A stretch of DNA of 19,779 nucleotides. Source: an uncultured Collinsella sp. (GTDB lineage: Bacteria > Actinomycetota > Coriobacteriia > Coriobacteriales > Coriobacteriaceae). A program made the position numbers and the translations under genes. Below are positions 14,616 through 19,779 of the stretch, one piece after another (within the stretch, counting starts at the first letter, position 1; the number at the start of each line of letters is the position of its first letter). Location of the stretch: NCBI GenBank assembly GCA_902494465.1, contig CABUTH010000015.1, positions 1 through 19,779 of the forward strand, written 5' to 3'. Under the pieces are notes generated by a model. That model saw only the letters and a list, made by a program, of their open reading frames with translations. It had not been told where the DNA came from and did not search any database.

Positions 14616-16622
14616 ATGGCCGAGGAGCTTAAGAAGCAGGGCGGCGGTGATGATGCCGTTGCCGCGGGGCTGGTCGAGGAAACGACTGCCGTGGCACCCG
14701 AGCTGGATGACGCCGCCAAGGCTGCAGCCGAGCGCGAGGCTCGCCGCCAAGCGCTCTACGAGGAAAACGAGCGCGCCGAGGACGAGCGTGCCCGCGCCGA
14801 GGCAGAGCGCATGCGCGACGTGGACGACGAAGACGAAGACGAGACGCCCCGTGATACCTGGGCGACGGTGCGCCGCCTGTGGAGCGAGGCTGCCGGCGAC
14901 CATTGGCGCTTCTATATCGTGTTCGCGAGCATTGTGTTCTACGTCATCTTTAACACCGCTGCGCCGGCATATAGCGCCCGCGTGATCGATGAGCTGTGGG
15001 GCCACATTCAGGTGGCGTTTGCCAACGACACCACTTTCAGCATCACCTGGGAGAACTGCGGCAAGACCATTTTCGTCTACTTTATGATCTGGACTGCCGC
15101 TGCCTCGTTCTATGCGCTCCAGAGCTTTTTGATGTCGAGCGTTGCCGAACGCCTCAACCTGCGCCTACGCAACCGCATCGCACAAAAGCTCAACCGTCTG
15201 CCGCTCGCCTACTTTGACGCGCATCGCCCCGGAGAAGTGGTCAGTCGCGCGACCAACGACTTGGACAAGATGTCCGAGAGTATGCAGCGCGGACTGCTGC
15301 AGCTTCTGGTGTCGATCGGTACCGTGGTGGGCGCCGTGAGCGTGATGTTCGTGTTTAGCGTGCCGCTCACGCTCGTCTTTTTGTTCTTTATGGCGCTGTC
15401 GCTGCTGATGACCAAAGTGGTCTCGCGTCGCACACATGACGTGACCGGCGAGCGTCAGGAGTGGGTGTCCAAAATCACGAGCGCGGTCGAGGAAGGCTAT
15501 TCGGGTCGTCTGGTGATTCGCGCATTCAACCGCGAGCACCAGAGCTCTGCCGAGGTGCACGAGGCCTCGGGCGAGCTGGCGCGCGTGAGCACCAAGGCCG
15601 ACTTTATGATCAACGCCGTCGGACCCGCGGTTCGCTTTATTGGTCGCCTGGCGCAGATCGTGATCGCGCTCGTGGGCTGCAGCATGCTGGTCGCCGGTCA
15701 CATGACCGTCGGCGTGTTCCAGGCGTTCTTCCAGTTTATCTACGAGGCGTCCGAACCCATGACGCAGCTGTCGTTCACTTTCAACTCGCTGCAGAGCGCG
15801 CTGGCGAGTGCGGAGCGCGTGTTCGATCTGCTCGATGAGCCCGAGATGGAGGCCGATCCGCTGCCGGGCGAGGCCGCCAAGCTGCCGGGTCGCATTGAGG
15901 GTCGCGTCTCCTTTGAGCACGTGCGCTTTGGTTATTCGCCCGACAAGCCGCTTATGCGCGACGTGTCGTTTACCGCCGAGCCGGGCCAGAAGATTGCCGT
16001 GGTGGGAACCACGGGCGCAGGCAAGACGACGCTCATCAACCTGCTCATGCGCTTTTACGAGATCGACGGCGGCCGCATTACGCTCGACGGTGTGGATACG
16101 AGCCGCATGGATCGCGGCGAGCTGCGTCAGCAGTTTGGCATGGTGCTGCAAGACGCCTGGCTGTTCGACGGCACGATTGCCGAGAACATCGCCTACGGCT
16201 GCCCCGAGGCGACGCACGATGAGATCGTGGCGGCCGCACGCGCCGCGCAGGTCGACTTCTTTGTACGTACCATGCCGCAGGGCTACGACACGCGCGTGGC
16301 CAACGATGCCGAAAGCATCAGCCAGGGCCAGCGTCAGCTGCTGACCATCGCACGTGTGCTGCTCAACAACCCAGCGATTCTCATCCTGGACGAGGCGACC
16401 TCAAGCGTGGACACGCGTACCGAGCTTGCCATCGGCCGTGCCATGGACGCGCTTATGCGCGGGCGCACGAGCTTTGTGATCGCGCATCGCCTGTCGACGA
16501 TCGTGGACGCCGACCTGATCTTGGTCATGGACCACGGCAACATTATCGAGCAGGGCACGCATAAGGAGCTGCTGGCTGCCGAGGGTGCCTACGCCGACCT
16601 CTATCTGAGTCAGTTCGCATAA
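14616..16622 (+). CDS. ABC exporter half-transporter, catalytic-site subunit
   Basis: The protein has 668 residues from the ATG at 14616, which has GGGAGGTG six bases upstream; the in-frame GTG at 14607 lies inside that site. It carries about 85 extra N-terminal residues that are highly charged and probably helical (repeated Ala/Glu/Arg, then DVDDEDEDETPRD), cytosolic and not usual in the family. Six membrane helices follow, then the ATPase: Walker A GTTGAGKTT (464-472), Walker B ILILDEATSSVD with catalytic Glu593, and H-loop IAHRLST. The signature is degenerate, ISQGQRQLLTIAR in place of LSGGQ. This complements the preceding subunit, so the two should form one heterodimeric exporter with a single active ATP site. 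Substrate is unknown. Confidence 0.94.
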   Translation: MAEELKKQGGGDDAVAAGLVEETTAVAPELDDAAKAAAEREARRQALYEENERAEDERARAEAERMRDVDDEDEDETPRDTWATVRRLWSEAAGDHWRFYIVFASIVFYVIFNTAAPAYSARVIDELWGHIQVAFANDTTFSITWENCGKTIFVYFMIWTAAASFYALQSFLMSSVAERLNLRLRNRIAQKLNRLPLAYFDAHRPGEVVSRATNDLDKMSESMQRGLLQLLVSIGTVVGAVSVMFVFSVPLTLVFLFFMALSLLMTKVVSRRTHDVTGERQEWVSKITSAVEEGYSGRLVIRAFNREHQSSAEVHEASGELARVSTKADFMINAVGPAVRFIGRLAQIVIALVGCSMLVAGHMTVGVFQAFFQFIYEASEPMTQLSFTFNSLQSALASAERVFDLLDEPEMEADPLPGEAAKLPGRIEGRVSFEHVRFGYSPDKPLMRDVSFTAEPGQKIAVVGTTGAGKTTLINLLMRFYEIDGGRITLDGVDTSRMDRGELRQQFGMVLQDAWLFDGTIAENIAYGCPEATHDEIVAAARAAQVDFFVRTMPQGYDTRVANDAESISQGQRQLLTIARVLLNNPAILILDEATSSVDTRTELAIGRAMDALMRGRTSFVIAHRLSTIVDADLILVMDHGNIIEQGTHKELLAAEGAYADLYLSQFA

Positions 16623-16652
16623 TGTGACAAAGGGACAGTCCCGCATGTCACA
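16623..16652. repeat. Nested palindrome with GGGACAGTCCC core
   Basis: TGTGACA (16623-16629) and TGTCACA (16646-16652) flank GGGAC-A-GTCCC. It begins directly after the ABC stop codon. The ACAAAGGGACAG string resembles the reverse complement of the 6918-6956 hairpin, so it may be a relative of that repeat family. Confidence 0.6.
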
Positions 16653-16661
16653 TCAAAAAGA

Positions 16662-16696
16662 AAGGCGCGCCGGGGATGGATTCCCTGGCGCGCCTT
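16662..16696 (-). terminator. Terminator between the convergent ABC operon and cysE
   Basis: AAGGCGCGCCGGGGA (16662-16676) pairs with TCCCTGGCGCGCCTT (16682-16696) over 15 bp with one wobble and a 5-nt loop. On the minus strand it runs into TTTCTTTTTG, so it mainly ends cysE; it may also stop the ABC transcript. Confidence 0.85.
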
Positions 16697-16736
16697 CTTG
16701 CGTTGATGCCGATGTCGTTTTGTGCCGCTTGCGTTC

Positions 16737-17441
16737 CTAGCGCTCGTCCGCGAGCTTGGCGACGAGGGCCTTGAGCTCGGCCACCTCTCGCTCGAGTTCC
16801 TTGACGCGGCGGGCATTCTCGGTGATGCCCTGGCGGTTGAGGGCGCTCTGCTCGGCGGCGTCATCGGGCATGTACTCGCGATGCTGCTTGGCGTCGAAGT
16901 TTTCCTCGAACACGCGGCAGCCGTTGCGCTTGATAATGCGTCCCGGTACGCCCACGACGGTGCAGTTGTCGGGCACGTCCTTGACGACGACCGAGTTGCC
17001 GCCGATCTTGACGTTGTTGCCGATGCGGATGTTGCCGAGCACCTTGGCGCCCGTGCCCACGGTGACGTTGTTGCCTAGGGTGGGGTGGCGCTTGCCGGTC
17101 TCGTTGCCGGTACCGCCGAGCGTGACGCCCTGGTAGAGCACGCAGTTGTCACCCACAATGGTGGTCTCGCCGATGACGACGCCCATGGCGTGGTCGATAA
17201 AGAAATGTTTGCCGATCTGTGCGGCGGGATGAATCTCGACGCCGGTGATGTGACGGGTGATTTGCGAGAGCACGCGGGCGAGCGAGCGATGACCGTGCTC
17301 CCAGAGCCAATGCTCGGGCACGTGGTTCCACTTGGCGTGCAGGCCAGGATAGGAAAGGAAGATGACTAGACCGTTTTGCGCGGCGGGATCCTGCGCTTGG
17401 ACGGTCTTGATGTCCTCGCGAATGGTATTGATAAAGCTCAC
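16737..17441 (-). CDS. cysE: Serine O-acetyltransferase
   Basis: CysE acetylates serine with acetyl-CoA to give O-acetylserine, the carbon skeleton for cysteine. The GTG at 17441 ([14 protein letters not shown], read as Met) with GGGAGGGC upstream gives 234 residues, the short Gram-positive form; the longer frame to 17528 crosses the probable promoter. The left-handed beta-helix hexapeptides are clear: [46 protein letters not shown], then [19 protein letters not shown] and [17 protein letters not shown]. The DHAMG His is the catalytic base. An extra C-terminal coiled coil (about 200-234, [19 protein letters not shown]) ends in ADER, so the C-terminal Ile that docks on cysteine synthase is absent. 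It is divergent from the DedA gene. Confidence 0.95.
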   Translation of the reverse strand: MSFINTIREDIKTVQAQDPAAQNGLVIFLSYPGLHAKWNHVPEHWLWEHGHRSLARVLSQITRHITGVEIHPAAQIGKHFFIDHAMGVVIGETTIVGDNCVLYQGVTLGGTGNETGKRHPTLGNNVTVGTGAKVLGNIRIGNNVKIGGNSVVVKDVPDNCTVVGVPGRIIKRNGCRVFEENFDAKQHREYMPDDAAEQSALNRQGITENARRVKELEREVAELKALVAKLADER

Positions 17442-17482
17442 CGGCCGCCCTCCCTTTGCGCCATGGCAATGCGATTCAATAA

Positions 17483-17499
17483 AGTATAGCGATTCGCTA
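17483..17499 (-). promoter_or_regulatory. cysE -10 box with overlapping palindrome
   Basis: On the minus strand TATACT (17488-17483) is a good -10 box 42 bp upstream of the GTG start. The plus-strand palindrome TAGCGA-T-TCGCTA (17487-17499) overlaps its upstream edge, as an operator would. The -35 is weak. Confidence 0.45.
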
Positions 17500-17664
17500 G
17501 GGATTAGGAAGGACAATCTTGGCGGCATTGCGCAACAGGTGTCAGTTATGCAAACTTGCTGGTAATGGAGTCATGCTTTTGTGGGGTTGCGCACGAGGGG
17601 GCGCCGCAACCGTATACTGGTCAACTTGGACGTATCCGCGCCCACAACTGAGAGGTTTTACTTC

Positions 17665-18312
17665 ATGGGTTTCATCAATTTTATCGCCGAGCTGCTCAAA
17701 GACCCGCGCACCGCGATTGCCAGCTGGATCGCCGCCGGCCCGCTTATGGCCTACGGCTGCGTGTTCCTGATTATCTTTATCGAGACGGGCGTGGTGTTCT
17801 TCCCGTTCCTTCCCGGCGATTCGCTGCTGTTTGCTTCGGGCTTCTTTGCCCACAACGGTGGCTTTAACATCGTGGCTCTGCTGGCCGTCGCATGGGCTGC
17901 TGCCATCCTGGGTGACCAGTGCAACTTTATGATCGGTCACTTCTTTGGCAAAAAGATTATCGCTTCGGGCAAGGTCAAGGCCATGACGCCCGAGCGCATC
18001 AAAAAGTCTGAGGATTTCTTGGACAAGTGGGGTCACCTGGCCATCTTCCTGGGTCGCTTCTTCCCGTTTATCCGCACCTTTGTGCCCTTTATCGCCGGCA
18101 TGGGCGGCATGCACTGGCGCAATTTTGTCATCTTTAACGTGTTGGGCGGCATTACCTGGTCGACGCTCTTTACACTGCTGGGCTACTTCTTTGGCGGCAT
18201 CCCCTTTGTGCAGGAGCACTTTGAGCTGCTGATCGTCGGCATCGTTGCCGTGTCGATCATCCCGACCGTGGTCGGTCTGGTTAAGGCTAAGCTGGGCAAA
18301 AAGAACGCGTAG
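17665..18312 (+). CDS. DedA family membrane protein
   Basis: The 215-residue integral membrane protein belongs to the DedA/SNARE-associated (PF09335) family, which acts in envelope lipid homeostasis; some members flip undecaprenyl phosphate or phospholipids. Family marks are the re-entrant segment IIFIETGVVFFPFLPGDSLLFASG with its acidic residue, GDQCNFMIGHFFGKK, and GRFFPFIRTFVPFIAGMGGM, which carries the essential Arg residues of the FxxRxxPxxR pattern. The ATG at 17665 with GAGAGG upstream is the start; the frame open from 17581 adds 28 basic residues unlike the family. A perfect GGTTGCG/CGCAACC repeat (17585-17611) and a TATACT box (17613-17618) lie upstream. It is followed by a strong terminator. 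Confidence 0.94.
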   Translation: MGFINFIAELLKDPRTAIASWIAAGPLMAYGCVFLIIFIETGVVFFPFLPGDSLLFASGFFAHNGGFNIVALLAVAWAAAILGDQCNFMIGHFFGKKIIASGKVKAMTPERIKKSEDFLDKWGHLAIFLGRFFPFIRTFVPFIAGMGGMHWRNFVIFNVLGGITWSTLFTLLGYFFGGIPFVQEHFELLIVGIVAVSIIPTVVGLVKAKLGKKNA

Positions 18313-18340
18313 CTCGAGCCAGCGCGTAAACCGTCCAGTT

Positions 18341-18380
18341 GAGGCCCGTCACCGCTTACGGTGGCGGGCCTCTTTAGTTT
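18341..18380 (+). terminator. Rho-independent terminator of the DedA gene
   Basis: GAGGCCCGTCACCG (18341-18354) pairs with CGGTGGCGGGCCTC (18359-18372) over 14 bp with one wobble and the tetraloop CTTA, followed by TTTAGTTT. Confidence 0.93.
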
Positions 18381-18442
18381 CGGTCAAGTGAAAATACTTT
18401 ACTTAGTTAAAGAAAAGCGTTTTATCAGACGCGTACGGGGAG

Positions 18443-18448
18443 TACAAT
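18443..18448 (+). promoter_or_regulatory. Candidate -10 box of the ilvE transcript
   Basis: TACAAT sits in GGAGTACAATCTCG, shared with the region before glmS. Transcription would start near 18455, leaving a leader of about 147 bases and making the ATG at 18456 almost leaderless. The AT-rich stretch upstream has a small CTTTA/TAAAG inverted repeat (18397-18412). Confidence 0.45.
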
Positions 18449-18455
18449 CTCGTGC

Positions 18456-18605
18456 ATGCGAATCGACGTGCCATCGGCTTTGATGCCGTTCGCGTGTCCC
18501 GTCCGGTTCTACGCTCCGGGCGTGCGACGTTGCGACGCGGTCGGCCTCGGTCCTTGCGTGCGGGTTCGCGAGTTTGCAACTGTGTATGTAAGGAGCGACA
18601 TATGA
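18456..18605 (+). CDS. Possible 49-codon upstream ORF overlapping ilvE
   Basis: An ATG at 18456 opens a 49-codon frame (begins MRIDVPSALMPF, ends VYVRSDI) whose TGA overlaps the ilvE start as ATGA. It is rich in Val (8) and Arg but has no run of Leu, Ile or Val codons, as an attenuator leader would. It has no good ribosome site and may be translated leaderless from the predicted start. It could also be chance. Confidence 0.3.
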   Translation: MRIDVPSALMPFACPVRFYAPGVRRCDAVGLGPCVRVREFATVYVRSDI

Positions 18606-19654
18606 CTGTCGAGAAGAAGGATATCGATTGGGGTAGCCTCGGCTTTGGCTACATGAAGACCGATTACAGCTACGAGGCTCATTGGAAGGATGGCGAGTGG
18701 GACGAGGGCGGCCTGACCACCGACCACACCCTGCATGTCTCCGAGTGCGGCGGCATCTTCCATTACTGCCAGGAGGTCTTTGAGGGCCTGAAGGCCTACA
18801 CCGCCGAGGACGGCAGCATCGTCTGCTTCCGTCCCGACATGAACGCCGAGCGCATGTATAACTCTGCCCAGCGCCTCGAGATGCCCCCGTTCCCCAAGGA
18901 CAAGTTCGTTGAGGCCGTCAAGCAGGTCGTCTCTGCCAACGCCGCCTGGGTTCCGCCCTTCGGCTCCGGCGCGACCCTGTACGTGCGTCCGTTTATGATC
19001 GGTTCCGGTGACGTGATCGGCGTGGCTCCCGCTCCTGAGTACACGTTCCGCATCCTCGTGACCCCGGTCGGTCCGTACTTTAAGGGTGGCCTCAAGCCCG
19101 TCAAGCTGCGCGTTTCCGAGTATGACCGTGCCGCACCGCACGGCACCGGCAACATCAAGGCCGGCCTGAACTACGCCATGTCCCTTAAGCCCACGATGGA
19201 GGCCCATCGCGAGGGCTATGCCGAGAACCTGTATCTCGACTCCGAGTCCCGCACCTATGTCGAGGAGACCGGTGGCGCCAACGTCCTGTTCGTGAAGGAG
19301 GACGGCACGCTCGTCGTTCCGCAGTCGCACACCGACTCCATCCTGCCCTCTATCACCCGTCGTTCGCTCGTTCAGGTTGCTCAGGACCTGGGCATGACCG
19401 TTGACCAGCGTCCCGTCGAGTGGGCCGAGGTCAAGGCCGGTACCTTTGTCGAGTGCGGCCTGTGTGGCACCGCTGCCGTCATCTCCCCGGTGGGCGAGAT
19501 TGACAACAAGGTCTATGGCGCCGACGAGACCGTGACCTTCCCGGCTGGCTACACCGAGATCGGTCCTGTGATGAAGAAGCTCCGCGAGACCCTGACGGGC
19601 ATTCAGTCTGGTGCTGTCGAGGATAAGCACAACTGGGTTTACACCGTCGCGTAA
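18602..19654 (+). CDS. ilvE: Branched-chain amino acid aminotransferase
   Basis: This is a PLP-dependent class IV aminotransferase that interconverts Leu, Ile and Val with their 2-oxo acids using glutamate/2-oxoglutarate. The ATG at 18602 has AAGGAG six bases from it and gives 350 residues, normal for the longer BCAT group; the GTG at 18452 would add 50 Arg-rich residues not seen in the family. Visible marks are YCQEVFEGLKAY, LYVRPFMIGSG, the PLP lysine Lys186 in GTGNIKAGLNYA, YVEETGGANVLFV (cofactor and substrate binding) and GTAAVISPVGEI near the C-terminus. It is cytoplasmic. It stands alone, with a leader of about 150 bases that may carry an overlapping short ORF, and a very large hairpin follows it. 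Confidence 0.96.
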   Translation: MTVEKKDIDWGSLGFGYMKTDYSYEAHWKDGEWDEGGLTTDHTLHVSECGGIFHYCQEVFEGLKAYTAEDGSIVCFRPDMNAERMYNSAQRLEMPPFPKDKFVEAVKQVVSANAAWVPPFGSGATLYVRPFMIGSGDVIGVAPAPEYTFRILVTPVGPYFKGGLKPVKLRVSEYDRAAPHGTGNIKAGLNYAMSLKPTMEAHREGYAENLYLDSESRTYVEETGGANVLFVKEDGTLVVPQSHTDSILPSITRRSLVQVAQDLGMTVDQRPVEWAEVKAGTFVECGLCGTAAVISPVGEIDNKVYGADETVTFPAGYTEIGPVMKKLRETLTGIQSGAVEDKHNWVYTVA

Positions 19655-19686
19655 GCCGTCTTAACTGTCCGGCCCGAGGGCGACCT

Positions 19687-19779
19687 TCCTTTCCGGCGCG
19701 TCCTCGGACATGAAAGAACCTCCGCTGCGCACTTCGTGCGGCGGAGGTTCTTTCATGTCCGAGGACGCGCCGGAAAGGA
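19687..19779. repeat. Perfect 39-bp inverted repeat reaching the window end; includes the probable ilvE terminator
   Basis: The arms 19687-19725 and 19741-19779 are exact reverse complements over 39 bp. The 15-nt centre folds further (CGCAC-TTC-GTGCG, 19728-19740). The inner part (AAAGAACCTCCGC with GCGGAGGTTCTTT) is like an ordinary bidirectional terminator. The outer 26 bp on each side are unusually long and exact. The repeat may continue beyond the window. Confidence 0.85.

Noticed and set aside
15165..16217. 350-codon ORF antisense to the second ABC subunit
   Set aside because: The ABC motifs fix the coding strand; the opposite frame is a codon-bias shadow.
18449..18601. T-box or classical attenuator in the ilvE leader
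   Set aside because: No TGGNACCGCG-type T-box sequence, no run of branched-chain codons and no terminator hairpin with T tail before the ilvE start.
18509..19630. 373-codon ORF antisense to ilvE
   Set aside because: Same codon-bias shadow; ilvE has all family motifs and a good ribosome site.

Overview
The window is a GC-rich (about 60% by eye), densely coding bacterial chromosome segment. The codon use (very few TTA, CTA and TCA codons), the G+C, the -10 boxes of the TACAAT/TATACT type and the gene families suggest an anaerobic gut actinobacterium of the Coriobacteriia, most like Collinsella. This assignment is an inference from style and content. I see no phage, insertion sequence, CRISPR array, tRNA or rRNA gene.

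Layout. (1) 1-840 is the 3' part of an amidohydrolase family 3 enzyme, cut by the window edge and followed by a terminator. (2) 965-2797, minus strand, is a BglG/MtlR-type PTS-regulated transcription regulator interrupted by an in-frame TAG. It is divergent from a 14-helix-type drug/proton antiporter (2942-4558), and two near-identical palindromes 84 bp apart lie between them. (3) 4559-5000 is a non-coding island of stacked repeats: a hairpin, four 15-bp repeats in alternating orientation exactly 40 bp apart, a 22-bp-stem hairpin and a 9-bp-stem hairpin. glmS (5001-6848) follows, with a strong terminator. (4) A GntR/FCD regulator (minus) is divergent from a YeiH-type UPF0324 membrane protein (7859-8893). 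(5) A structured intergenic region precedes an unusual regulator with a degenerate AAA+ domain and a Fis-type helix-turn-helix. A basic single-pass membrane protein of unknown function follows it. (6) A nitroreductase (minus) is divergent from a 96-residue orphan protein with a consensus ribosome binding site. (7) A MarR regulator and two ABC half-transporters form one translationally coupled operon (12390-16622). It starts from a recognisable promoter that carries a direct-repeat operator candidate. (8) A short serine acetyltransferase (minus) is divergent from a DedA-family membrane protein. (9) Branched-chain aminotransferase ilvE (18602-19654) is preceded by a 49-codon upstream ORF that overlaps its start. 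The window ends inside a perfect 39-bp inverted repeat.

How the genes work together. Several transporters or membrane proteins sit beside a regulator transcribed divergently or in the same operon: PRD regulator/MFS, GntR/YeiH and MarR/ABC. glmS, cysE and ilvE are housekeeping genes of cell-wall precursor, cysteine and branched-chain amino acid metabolism. No single new multi-gene system is evident. The most unusual signals are the 40-bp-periodic repeat island, the family of hairpins with GGGACAG-like loops, the amber-interrupted regulator, the degenerate AAA+ regulator and the large terminal palindrome.
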